A stretch of DNA of 64,000 bases, taken from assembly GCF_016462545.1 (NCBI RefSeq), contig NZ_JAEMTA010000025.1, positions 1 through 64,000 of the forward strand, given 5' to 3'. This DNA is from Mycolicibacterium sp. Its GTDB lineage: Bacteria > Actinomycetota > Actinomycetes > Mycobacteriales > Mycobacteriaceae. Under the pieces are notes generated by a model. It worked only from the letters and a program-made list of their open reading frames with translations. It had not been told where the DNA came from and did not search any database. Made by a program: the position numbers and the translations under genes. Each line of letters starts with the position of its first letter. The stretch's first letter is position 1. Shown here in pieces: positions 34,872 through 43,215 of the stretch.

Positions 34872-34894
34872 ACCATCTCCCGAGGAGCTCTCCC

Positions 34895-35659
34895 ATGACC
34901 CCCAGCGACACCGTCGACATCCGACGCGCGCAGGACCGCGCCGCCACCAAGATTTCCTGGCTCGACTCCAAGCACTCGTTCTCGTTCGGCGGCAACTACG
35001 ATCCCGCCAACACCCACCACGGACTGCTGCTCGTCAACAACGACGACAAAGTGAAGCCCGGTAAGGGTTTCGACACCCACCCCCACCGCGACATGGAGAT
35101 CATCACCTGGGTGCTGCGGGGGTCGCTGGTGCACCAGGATTCGACGGGCCACTCCGGTGTCATCTATCCCGGACTGGCACAACGGATGTCCGCAGGCCGC
35201 GGAATCCTGCACTCGGAGAAGAACGACTCCTGGACGTTGACGGGCGACGCCTCACACTCCGAGCCCGTGCACTTCGTTCAGATGTGGGTGGTGCCCGACG
35301 AGGCAGGCATCACGCCGGGGTATCAGCAACTCGAGATCGACGATGAACTGATGCGCGGCAAGCTCGTGACCATCGCATCGGGGATGCCCGAACACGCGGA
35401 TGAGGCCGCGATCGGCATCAGTAACAAATATGCCGCACTACGCGGCGCGCGGCTGCAACCCGGCGACACCGTCGAGTTGCCGCAGGCGCCGTACCTGCAC
35501 CTTTTCATACCTCGGGGCGAGGTCGTGCTGGAAGGCGCGGGTCCACTGCACGAAGGCGACGCCGTGCGCTTCACGGCATCGGGCGGTCAGCGGATCACCG
35601 CAACCGAGCCCGCCGAGATTCTGGTGTGGGAGATGCATGCGAGCCTGGCCGCCGCGTAG
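34895..35659 (+). CDS. pirin-family protein (Rv0181c-like)
   Basis: The 254-residue protein is a two-domain cupin of the pirin family. Metal ligands are visible as His 62 and His 64 in DTHPHRDME, and His 106 and Glu 108 in GILHSEK. Pirins bind iron or another metal and some have quercetin 2,3-dioxygenase activity. Position next to sigG matches Rv0181c, although MarR, SDR and DUF559 genes intervene here. The start ATG has a GAGGAG site. Divergent from marR. Confidence 0.9.
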   Translation: MTPSDTVDIRRAQDRAATKISWLDSKHSFSFGGNYDPANTHHGLLLVNNDDKVKPGKGFDTHPHRDMEIITWVLRGSLVHQDSTGHSGVIYPGLAQRMSAGRGILHSEKNDSWTLTGDASHSEPVHFVQMWVVPDEAGITPGYQQLEIDDELMRGKLVTIASGMPEHADEAAIGISNKYAALRGARLQPGDTVELPQAPYLHLFIPRGEVVLEGAGPLHEGDAVRFTASGGQRITATEPAEILVWEMHASLAAA

Positions 35660-36956
35660 GCGACGTCATACCGCCACGGCCCTCGGGCTGATCGGCGTCC
35701 TGCTCCTGGCGGGGTGCTCGTCGAGTCCCCCGCCGGCAGCGGAACCCTCGGCCTCCTCTGCCACCTCACCCGCCGCCGCGGGTCTCACCGAGGTGACGGT
35801 TCAGGTGCCGACTGACTTGGCCGCCGCACCCTTCGATGAACCCCGAAAGGCGTTGGTGCCCAACGGGTGGACGATGTCCGTATGGGCGCGGGTGCCCAAG
35901 CCGCGCCTTGCGGTATGGGCACCCGATGGCGCGCTGCTGGTCTCCATTCCCAGTGTGGGACAGGTGATCCGGGTGCAACCGTCGGGCCTCGGACCGCAGC
36001 TGCAACTGCTCGAAGCTGGCATGGACCAACCCCACGGACTGGCCTTCGCCGGTTCCACGCTCTACATCGCCGAGAGCGATCAGATCGACGCCTTCGACTA
36101 CACCGACGGGAAGGCCGTCCGTCCGCGCACCATCGCGGCGAATCTCCCCGATGCCCGCAGCCCCGAACTCGGCGGTGCCTACTCGCATGCCTTGAAGAGT
36201 GTCGCCGTCGGACCCGATGGGGCCGTGTACTTTTCGATTGGATCGACCGGCAACATCTCCGCCGAGGACCGCTCCGCCACCCCTCAGCGGGCGACCGTGA
36301 TGCGGGTTCCACCCGGCGGCGGACCATTCGCACCCTTCGCGACCGGAGTGCGCAACGGCACCGGCTTGGCCATCGCCCCGGACGGCGCGCTGTGGACGGC
36401 GGTGAACAATCGCGACAACGTCGAGGTGCCGGACCAGGGCTCGTCCTACGGCCAGGTGGTGCCGGACTACGTCAACGACCATCCGCCGGAGTCCGTCGCA
36501 AATTTGACTCCTGGACGCGAACTGGGTTGGCCCTACTGCAATCCCGACGGCGGTCCCGCGAACCTGGCCTTGATCCGGGACGTCCAGACCAACGCCGACG
36601 GCTCGAGGATGGACTGCGCCGCCCTGGCACCCATCGAACAGAGCATGGGCGCGCATTCCGCGCCGCTGGGCATGGCCTTCGTCGATGGCGCTCTGCCCGA
36701 GCCCTACTCGCGCGGCGCGCTGGTTGGAGTCCACGGCTCGTGGAACCGTCAGCCACCACGCGCCCCCGAGGTGTCGTTCTTCCCTTGGCGCAACGGCACT
36801 CTGGGCGATCAGCAGACGTTCGTCGGCGGCTTCCAGGCTGACGACGGGTCGCGCTGGGGCAGGCCCGTCGCCGCGGTCGTTGGCCCGGACGGCGCCGTGT
36901 ACGTCACCGACGACGCAGCGGACGCCATCTATCGAGTGGCACCGCCGGGGCGGTGA
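35637..36956 (+). CDS. lipoprotein with PQQ-dependent sugar dehydrogenase-like beta-propeller
   Basis: The 439-residue product begins with an Arg-rich n-region and a lipobox LIGVLLLAGC. It then has a Pro/Ser/Ala linker and a six-bladed propeller of the soluble glucose/sorbosone dehydrogenase type, with repeated VGPDGAVY and APDGALW blades and HGLAFAG, HALKSVAVGPDG and HSAPLGM segments. In related mycobacterial lipoproteins such as LppZ the redox activity is unproven. ATG 35637 overlaps the pirin gene by 23 bases. It should be anchored outside the membrane. Confidence 0.83.
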   Translation: MRAWPPRRRRHTATALGLIGVLLLAGCSSSPPPAAEPSASSATSPAAAGLTEVTVQVPTDLAAAPFDEPRKALVPNGWTMSVWARVPKPRLAVWAPDGALLVSIPSVGQVIRVQPSGLGPQLQLLEAGMDQPHGLAFAGSTLYIAESDQIDAFDYTDGKAVRPRTIAANLPDARSPELGGAYSHALKSVAVGPDGAVYFSIGSTGNISAEDRSATPQRATVMRVPPGGGPFAPFATGVRNGTGLAIAPDGALWTAVNNRDNVEVPDQGSSYGQVVPDYVNDHPPESVANLTPGRELGWPYCNPDGGPANLALIRDVQTNADGSRMDCAALAPIEQSMGAHSAPLGMAFVDGALPEPYSRGALVGVHGSWNRQPPRAPEVSFFPWRNGTLGDQQTFVGGFQADDGSRWGRPVAAVVGPDGAVYVTDDAADAIYRVAPPGR

Positions 36957-36965
36957 GCGGCTCCA

Positions 36966-37397
36966 TCAGAGGGCGTTGAGGACCGACGTCAACTTCTTCT
37001 CGGTGTCTCCTGCGAGCTTCTCGAAGACGAGCTTCATTGCCGGGCTGAGGAGCTTGGCCGCACCCTTCATCTCGAGATCGGCCTGATAGGTGATCACGGA
37101 ACCAGAGCCGGAGGCGTCCACCGTGATGGTGTCGATCGACGTCGACGAGTCGTTCTGGCCGACGAAGACCAACGTCCGGTTGCTCAGCTTGTTGAGCGTG
37201 TAGGTCAGCTCCGCGGTCACGCCGACGATCTTGGAGACGTTGTGCCAGGTGGTCCCGACCTCGATCGGCCCGCTGCCCTCCCGCGTGCACGATTGGGTGC
37301 CCGGATCCCATTCCTCGGCGTTGGAGAAGTCCTTGAGGTAGTCGATGACCCGGTCGGGGGTGGGGGTGACGGAGAAGGTCCGCGAGACAGTTGGCAT
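36966..37397 (-). CDS. SRPBCC-family ligand-binding protein
   Basis: A 143-residue polyketide cyclase/START-like protein: TPTPDRVIDYLKDFSNAEEWDP at the N-terminus, GPIEVGTTWHNVSK, and a C-terminal helix with LLSPAMKLVFEKLAGD. It would bind a hydrophobic ligand in its cavity; no catalytic residues can be assigned. It is convergent with the propeller lipoprotein gene, 9 bases apart. Confidence 0.78.
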   Translation of the reverse strand: MPTVSRTFSVTPTPDRVIDYLKDFSNAEEWDPGTQSCTREGSGPIEVGTTWHNVSKIVGVTAELTYTLNKLSNRTLVFVGQNDSSTSIDTITVDASGSGSVITYQADLEMKGAAKLLSPAMKLVFEKLAGDTEKKLTSVLNAL

Positions 37398-37493
37398 GGG
37401 AAGCGCTTACCCCACCCCGCAGTGGCTCACTCGTGACGTGACGAGGGACTCCACGCTGGGGTTTTCCGTTGCTACCGCCGACTCGGCAAACCG

Positions 37494-37512
37494 CGACGGA
37501 AGAATTCCGTCG
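37494..37512. promoter_or_regulatory. perfect palindrome upstream of the phosphodiester glycosidase-like gene
   Basis: CGACGGAA (37494-37501) and TTCCGTCG (37505-37512) form an exact 8-base inverted repeat around GAA. It lies about 80 bases before the plus-strand gene start and about 100 bases from the divergent SRPBCC start, so it could be an operator for either. The regulator is unknown. Confidence 0.4.
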
Positions 37513-37594
37513 TTGCGAAACCGTCGCTGTGCTGTTACCAAAGTTAGCGGTGAGTCGGCTGTGATTGCAGGGACGTTGTCGCCATGCCCGCAAC

Positions 37595-38698
37595 ATGTAC
37601 CGATTGGGGCCACCCGTGCCGGTTTCCGCAGCGAACCTCCGACGGTTCGTCGCCTCGGCGACGGCGTTGGCGCTCGGCGCTGTCCTGGCGACGATGTTCA
37701 CCGCCCCCAAGGCGCGTGCGGCGGACGGTCGCGAGCTGCTCGCAGGCGCGATCGCCAACACCCGCGGCTCTTATCTCGTCTACAACTTCGGCGGCAACAA
37801 CCCGGCGCCGATGCTCAATGCCGGCGGCAGCTGGTACGAGATGGGCAGCGGCGGTCATCTGATGATCATCAAGTCCGCGTCCCAGCGGCTCACGCCGCGC
37901 CTCTTGGTCGACTCGCACCGCGGTTATCAGGCCTGCTGCGAGTCCACGCCGGGCGCCCGCACCAGCGAGGGCCTGCTTCAGGCCTCCGAGACGTTCACCC
38001 CCATCCAGGCCTGGCAGGCGCTGGGCAAGCCAACGATAGCCATCAACGCCAACTTCTTCGACGTGCGCGGACAGCAGGGCGGGTCCTGGAAGACGACTGG
38101 ATGCAGCTCACCTCTCGGCGCGTACTTCGACAACACCCGCGGCGGCGGCCCGGCGAACGCCGTGGTGACCGGCACCCTCGCCTATGCGGGCAAGCAAGCG
38201 CTGTCGGGCGGCGATGAGGTCTGGACTGCGTTGTCGACGATGATCCTGCCCGTCGGCGGCGCGCCGTTCGTCGTCTCACCACGTTCGCCCGACGACTACG
38301 ACGCGGCCACCCCCGTCATCAAGGACCTGTCGGACAAGGGCACCCGGTTCGTCGCAGTCAGCGGTCTGGGGCTGCTCGCGCCGGGCGCCACCGGCCAGAT
38401 GAACGACGGCGGACCGCGCGCCGCCCGTACTGCGATCGCGTATGCCCGCGACCGTGACGAGATGTACGTGTTCCAGGGGGGCAGTTACACGCCCGACCAG
38501 ATCCAGGACCTGTTCCGCGGACTTGGCAGCGACACCGCCATCTTGCTCGATGGCGGAGGCTCCTCGGCGATAGTGCTGCGTCGCGACACCGGTGGCATGT
38601 GGGCGGGCGCGGGCGTACCGAAGGGCTCGTGCGACACCATGGCCGTACTGTGCGACGCCCGGGAGCGCGCCCTGCCGAGCTGGCTCGCCTTCAACTGA
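37595..38698 (+). CDS. secreted phosphodiester glycosidase-family (NAGPA-like) protein
   Basis: The 367-residue product has a signal peptide (FVASATALALGAVLATMF, cleavage near ARAADG). The mature region has the NAGPA-type motifs INANFFD in the first half and LLDGGGSSAIVL near the C-terminus. Family members in animals remove GlcNAc from phosphodiester-linked sugars; bacterial roles are mostly unknown. ATG 37595 or GTG 37616 could be the start, as neither has a clear ribosome site. It ends 2 bases from the stop of the PE-PPE protein gene on the other strand. Confidence 0.78.
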   Translation: MYRLGPPVPVSAANLRRFVASATALALGAVLATMFTAPKARAADGRELLAGAIANTRGSYLVYNFGGNNPAPMLNAGGSWYEMGSGGHLMIIKSASQRLTPRLLVDSHRGYQACCESTPGARTSEGLLQASETFTPIQAWQALGKPTIAINANFFDVRGQQGGSWKTTGCSSPLGAYFDNTRGGGPANAVVTGTLAYAGKQALSGGDEVWTALSTMILPVGGAPFVVSPRSPDDYDAATPVIKDLSDKGTRFVAVSGLGLLAPGATGQMNDGGPRAARTAIAYARDRDEMYVFQGGSYTPDQIQDLFRGLGSDTAILLDGGGSSAIVLRRDTGGMWAGAGVPKGSCDTMAVLCDARERALPSWLAFN

Positions 38699-38700
38699 CC

Positions 38701-41088
38701 TCAGGCGGCCTTGTCCGCCGTCGACCCCTGCGACGCCGAGCCGGCGTCCGATGACGCCGCGCTCGGGGCATCGGCACCGCCCGTCTTGGCTGGCTTGTCC
38801 GCAGACTTGTCGCCCTTGGGCGAAAAGTCATTGGCGGTGTCGCGAACCTCGTTGGTCGTCGGCTTGGCGTGCTTCGGCGGCTTCGAGACGCCCGCATCGG
38901 GAGTGGAGTCGTCCTGTGCGGATCCCGTGTCGACGTCCGGCTTGGCATGCTTCGGCCCGGTGGTCGGCTTGGCGGGCGCGACGTCAGTGGCAGCGGCCGC
39001 GGGGGCCTGCTCGCCAGCAGCAGAGGTCTTGTCACCGTCGGTAGTTGGGGTCTCATCGGTCGCGGCGGGCGTCGCCTTATCCTCCGATGCACTGGTCGTC
39101 GCCTCCCCCGGTGCGGACTTCTCGACCGTCGAGTCCTTCGCCGCGACGGCATCCTTCGATTCATCCGCAGCGGCAACAGGGCTGGGCTCGACCGAGGCGA
39201 CGCTCAGCAGGCGGGCGCTGGTCGAAGGAATGGCGGTCGCCGAGGTGGCCGAGGGCGTAGCCACGGGCGTGCTCGCCGCGAGCGGCGTCGTCAGGCCGGC
39301 CAGGCCGCCAAGCGGATTGCCACTGAGCAGGGCATTGAGCAGGTTGGCGAGCACGTTCGGCGTATTCGGCGTGGGGTTGGGCCCGAGTTCCTTCTGGATG
39401 CCCCCGATGAGCGCGTTGATGGTGTCGCTGAGCACCAGGCCGGGGTCGAGGTTGGGAAACGACAGGAACGGCGTCTCGGTACCGGCCTGGGAGAAGTCCC
39501 TGGTGTACGTGCCGTCGGGATTCCGCACGACGTTGGAGTACCCCACGTCGGTGAGGATGCGCAGCGCCGGTGCGAGCGCATTGGCGATGCGCATCGGAAT
39601 CTGCGCCAGCGGGGCGAGGCCGACGATGTTCAGGAAGTCCGATGCCAGGTACAGCGGTTCCAGCAGCGGCAACGTAGCCGAGTGCAAGGTCAGATAGACG
39701 TTGAGCGCCAACGGATTACCTTTGAGCACCGACTCGTCCACCAGGTCGCCCACCTGTCCGAGGATCTGCTGCCCGAGCCCGTCGAGATCCAGGTTCAGCC
39801 CGCGGAGCAGGTACGTCGGCGACAAGCCGGCCGCAAGGTTGTTGACGAGGGTGACCGCGTTCGGCCAGGAGGCCAGGTCCGACAGCGGCTGGTACTCGTA
39901 GGTCGCATCGATCAGGATCGGCAACACGTTCGCCGCACCCAGCGTGACCCCGGTGCCGAGAACCGGAATGCCGGCGCCGTTGCTGGTCGCCTGCGTCTTC
40001 GGGTTGACCGTGTCGATGCCGAACAACGAGGCAAGGGGACCGAAGCGCGCCAGTGCGCCACCGTCCGGTCGCGCCGGATTGTTGAGCAGCACCAGCGGCA
40101 GGATCGTCAGGCTGCCGAGAAGCGGATCGGTTCCGACGTATGCCGAGCCTCCGGGCTGAGAAGCCAGCTCCGCCAATACCTTTCGGTACGCTTCCGCCGC
40201 GGCGAACGCACCGAATCCGATGCCGACCGTGGGGGTGACCCGGACGTCGATGACGTCGGGCAGTTGGCTGGTCAGCGGATCGGTGATGCTGGCGATCAGG
40301 TTGGCCAGGGGGGCGATGAGCAGGGACGCGCCAGGGAGGCTGCTCTGCCGTAGCTTCCCGAGCAACAGGTCCAAGACGCCGTCCACGCCGAGTCGCGCGT
40401 ACGGGGTTCCGTTGATCTCGTTGGCGACCGAGTTGGGCAGCGACGGCACCCAGCCGAGGTCCAGGCCGAGCGTCTTGAGTGCGGCGAAGGTGGGGCCCGC
40501 GGTGATGACGTTGAGACCGGGGACGGCCAAACCGGACAGGTTGAGCGGATCGGAGAGGTTCAGTCCGAGCAGCGCCAGCACGCCGGTCAGCGTGCCGTCG
40601 GTGACTTCGTCCACGCCGAGCAGGTTGAGAACGCTCGTCAGGAGCGTGAGATCGCCCCCGGTCAACTGGCCAAGGACGGGACCGAGCACGGGAACGTCGA
40701 GGGAGAGGCTGGCGAGAATACCGGGGAGCAGGTTCGCCGGCAGGTTGGCGAGCAGGCCGGTGATGAGGCTTTGCGGGTCGACTCCCGCGGCTTGGGCGAG
40801 CGCCGAGAGATTGATGCCGTTGACGACGGCTTTGATGATCGTGTCAGCGAGTGCCTGATTGCCGTCGTAGATCGCGGTACCCAGTCCACCCGTGACGTCG
40901 GGGACCTGATCGTGGTTCGGTAGCAACCTAATGGCGGCAGCGAGGTCGACGTCCGCGGCCGTCACGCGCTTCACGGGCGCCGGAGGCGGTTCGACACCGA
41001 CAGTCAGGGCCGTGGCCGTCGCTGTGGCGGCGCTGACCAACGCCACGCCCATCCGACGCCGCCTTCTGATGCGGTGCGTACCTGCCAT
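38701..41088 (-). CDS. large exported PE-PPE-domain protein with degenerate hydrolase site and Ala/Lys/Pro-rich tail
   Basis: The 795-residue product has a basic n-region and signal segment (RRRRRMGVALVSAATATATA). A region at about 270-430 resembles the PE-PPE alpha/beta-hydrolase domain, with NNPARPDGGALARF and YEYQPLSDLASWPN. At the nucleophile elbow I read G289-I-G-F-G293 instead of G-x-S-x-G, and the histidine usually near the end of the domain is not evident. From about 605 on, the tail is rich in Ala, Thr, Ser, Pro and Lys. ATG 41088 has an AAGGACAGG site. PE and PPE N-terminal domains are absent. Probably envelope-located. Confidence 0.75.
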   Translation of the reverse strand: MAGTHRIRRRRRMGVALVSAATATATALTVGVEPPPAPVKRVTAADVDLAAAIRLLPNHDQVPDVTGGLGTAIYDGNQALADTIIKAVVNGINLSALAQAAGVDPQSLITGLLANLPANLLPGILASLSLDVPVLGPVLGQLTGGDLTLLTSVLNLLGVDEVTDGTLTGVLALLGLNLSDPLNLSGLAVPGLNVITAGPTFAALKTLGLDLGWVPSLPNSVANEINGTPYARLGVDGVLDLLLGKLRQSSLPGASLLIAPLANLIASITDPLTSQLPDVIDVRVTPTVGIGFGAFAAAEAYRKVLAELASQPGGSAYVGTDPLLGSLTILPLVLLNNPARPDGGALARFGPLASLFGIDTVNPKTQATSNGAGIPVLGTGVTLGAANVLPILIDATYEYQPLSDLASWPNAVTLVNNLAAGLSPTYLLRGLNLDLDGLGQQILGQVGDLVDESVLKGNPLALNVYLTLHSATLPLLEPLYLASDFLNIVGLAPLAQIPMRIANALAPALRILTDVGYSNVVRNPDGTYTRDFSQAGTETPFLSFPNLDPGLVLSDTINALIGGIQKELGPNPTPNTPNVLANLLNALLSGNPLGGLAGLTTPLAASTPVATPSATSATAIPSTSARLLSVASVEPSPVAAADESKDAVAAKDSTVEKSAPGEATTSASEDKATPAATDETPTTDGDKTSAAGEQAPAAAATDVAPAKPTTGPKHAKPDVDTGSAQDDSTPDAGVSKPPKHAKPTTNEVRDTANDFSPKGDKSADKPAKTGGADAPSAASSDAGSASQGSTADKAA

Positions 41089-41483
41089 CTGACCTGTCCT
41101 TTCGACCCACCCGTGAGCTATGTCACAGCACGTTAACACTTACGCATGCGGCAATACCAACATTGCTGAGTCGTTTCTTAGGCAGGGCTCGCACATTCGC
41201 CCTCAGGCCGAAAGTGCGCCTTATCTGTACGTTCACGGATTGACGCCAGTGCAAATTAATGACGGTCCTGGCAACTAAGGTCGGCTATGTAGACGCGGAG
41301 TGCTCGTGGCACTCGGTGCACTTTTTGCCAGCGCGGCTCGATACGACCCGGGGTCGTGCCGTTGACCTGCCAGATCAAGATCTGTGAATCAGTTGCGAGT
41401 GCGCTGAAAATCGCCGCCGACGTCGATTCGACGTCCTCGAAGTCCTCATTTTCGCGTGACGTAGGCGCCCACCGTCCGAGGTC
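41089..41483. other. 395-base intergenic region with lower GC
   Basis: This is the longest non-coding stretch of the window. It holds the leader and probable promoter of the PE-PPE protein gene, a CRP-type site (41112-41127), a small inverted repeat GAGTGC/GCACTC, and a palindrome GACGTCGA-T-TCGACGTC at 41419-41435 near the SDR stop. I see no convincing coding frame; the plus-strand frame from 41356 is mostly antisense to the SDR gene. Confidence 0.6.
41112..41127. promoter_or_regulatory. CRP-type (cAMP receptor protein) binding site
   Basis: CGTGA at 41112-41116 and TCACA at 41123-41127, separated by six bases, fit the mycobacterial CRP (Rv3676) consensus C/T-GTGA-N6-TCAC-G/A. The site lies 24-39 bases upstream of the ATG of the PE-PPE protein gene, close to or downstream of its likely promoter. 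Confidence 0.5.
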
Positions 41484-42314
41484 CTACGGCTGGCCGGTCA
41501 CCTTACGCAACGTGAGGTCCCTGACCGCGGTCGGCAGATTCGTCATCAACCGCACCTGCGCCTTCGGACCGAAGCCGACGACGTACCGGGCGCGGGGCCG
41601 ACGAGTCGTCAGCGCCCTCTCCACTACGGCGGACACCTCGTCCGTCGGAACCGCCATGCGCTGAGCGATGGGGATCAGCTTCTTCATCCCTGCCAGGTGC
41701 TTGGCGTACAGCGCCCGGTGGTGCGGTTCCATCGCCGCCTCCGTCTCCAGAACGACTTCGCCCGCCGAGCGCCACATGTCGGTGTCCGTCTGCGCCGGCT
41801 CGATGATGACCACCGGAATGCGCCACGGCCGCAGTTCCATCCGCATGGCGTCCGCTGCGGCCTCGAGGGCGTACTTCGAGGCGCTGTAGGCGCCGAGCAT
41901 CGGCATCGACATCCGGCCGTTCACACTGGACATGAAGACCACCCGGCCCGTGGATTCGCGGAGCTTCGGCAGTACGGCCCTGGTCACGGCTAGTTGGCCA
42001 ATGACATTGACCTCCAACTGCTTTCGCCAATCAGCCGTGGTCACCGCCTCCATCGGTCCGTTGACGGCGATGCCGGCGTTGTTGACGATTCCGTCCAGGC
42101 GGGCGGGCAGTGACCGGGCCAGGTCGGCGATGTGGCCGTCGTCGGTCACGTCGAGAATCACGGGCGTGATGCGGCGGGTATCGGCGGCAGCGACGGCCGC
42201 AGCATCATCGGGCGTACGGACGCCCGCGACGACGTCCCAACCACGTTGGGCCAGATATTCGGTGATCGACCGTCCGATTCCACGGGAGGCACCGGTGACG
42301 AGAACTGTGGGCAT
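41484..42314 (-). CDS. SDR-family oxidoreductase downstream of the mce1 operon
   Basis: The 276-residue classical SDR has TGASRGIG (7-14), NNAGIAVNG, a Ser in FMSSVNG and YSASKYALE with the catalytic Tyr/Lys. The C-terminal extension fits retinol dehydrogenase-like SDRs acting on lipophilic alcohols. It starts 25 bases after the mas1D stop on the same strand, so it may be transcribed with the mce1 operon. Substrate unknown. Confidence 0.87.
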   Translation of the reverse strand: MPTVLVTGASRGIGRSITEYLAQRGWDVVAGVRTPDDAAAVAAADTRRITPVILDVTDDGHIADLARSLPARLDGIVNNAGIAVNGPMEAVTTADWRKQLEVNVIGQLAVTRAVLPKLRESTGRVVFMSSVNGRMSMPMLGAYSASKYALEAAADAMRMELRPWRIPVVIIEPAQTDTDMWRSAGEVVLETEAAMEPHHRALYAKHLAGMKKLIPIAQRMAVPTDEVSAVVERALTTRRPRARYVVGFGPKAQVRLMTNLPTAVRDLTLRKVTGQP

Positions 42315-42339
42315 GACGTCAGGTTAGTGGCCGGCCGGA

Positions 42340-43215
42340 CTAGAGCCGCGGAGTCAGATCGAGCTTCGTCACGGCGACCATCTGGGTGATCAACCAACGG
42401 TTGTCCTGCGGCTTCATCGTCAGGCGATAGGACAGGTAACGCAGGGATGGAATGCCCTTGGTCACGGGACTGGTCGCCACCGAGTTGGTGTAGACGATCG
42501 CCGTGGCCTCGGTGGGCGTGAGTGACTCCACCGCCGCGCCGAGCACCTGCGTGTTGTTGGTGACCTGGGCCTGCTTGTTGGGCGCGACGATCGCGTCGAT
42601 GTAGCGCTTGTAGTCGGCGGCGAAATCACCACCGAGGTACCTGGCGGAGCGGTCGGGCAGCTTGTCCATGTCGTCCGGGGTGTACGTCCACAGGGTGGTG
42701 ATCGCGCTCGCCGCGGTCTCGGCGATCACGAACTTCGTGTGCACCGCCGCACGGTCGGCCAGGTAGGGCTGGATGGTGGCGCCTGCGAACGCGGCTGCGG
42801 CGATGAACGCCACGCTCGCGGCGATCGCGACGATCTTCAATCCTCGCCCCGCCGTCCGATGCGGGACGAGGACGACGTCGGGCTCGTCCGCTTCGGCGTC
42901 GGGGTCCTTCTCGGCCACGTCGCCCACGGCCGCGGGGACCGCCTTGTCCCGCCGCCACGACCTGCGGCGGCCCCTCGACTCGGTCACGGGTTCGGCGACG
43001 GTCGCCTCCTCCGTATCGGTCGCCGCGGTGTCGGCTGCGGGCTCCTCGACCTCGGCGGGCTCCGCCGTGTCGGCCGGGGCCTCGTTCGCCGAGTCGGTCT
43101 GCTGCGCCTTTTGCCGCGGCAGCCGGTGGCGATTGCGCGCCGCCTTCCCCTGCGGGACGGAGGCAGTATCGGCGTCGGCGGTCAGATCACTTGAATCAGC
43201 TGGCTGATCTTCCAC
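42340..43215 (-). CDS. mas1D: Mce-associated membrane protein (Rv0178-like)
   Basis: The protein (291 residues from GTG 43215) has an acidic, Ala/Glu/Asp-rich cytosolic N-terminal half, one membrane segment (VAIAASVAFIAAAAFAGATI) and a C-terminal NTF2-like domain typical of Mce-associated proteins. It would stabilise the Mce1 complex. The start is uncertain: TTG 43248 gives a longer product, and GTG 43215 overlaps mas1C by 34 bases. Last mas gene of the operon. Confidence 0.82.
   Translation of the reverse strand: MEDQPADSSDLTADADTASVPQGKAARNRHRLPRQKAQQTDSANEAPADTAEPAEVEEPAADTAATDTEEATVAEPVTESRGRRRSWRRDKAVPAAVGDVAEKDPDAEADEPDVVLVPHRTAGRGLKIVAIAASVAFIAAAAFAGATIQPYLADRAAVHTKFVIAETAASAITTLWTYTPDDMDKLPDRSARYLGGDFAADYKRYIDAIVAPNKQAQVTNNTQVLGAAVESLTPTEATAIVYTNSVATSPVTKGIPSLRYLSYRLTMKPQDNRWLITQMVAVTKLDLTPRL

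Noticed and set aside
41356..41664. 102-codon plus-strand frame in the intergenic region
   Set aside because: Most of it is antisense to the SDR gene, there is no ribosome site, and the translation shows no protein-like pattern.
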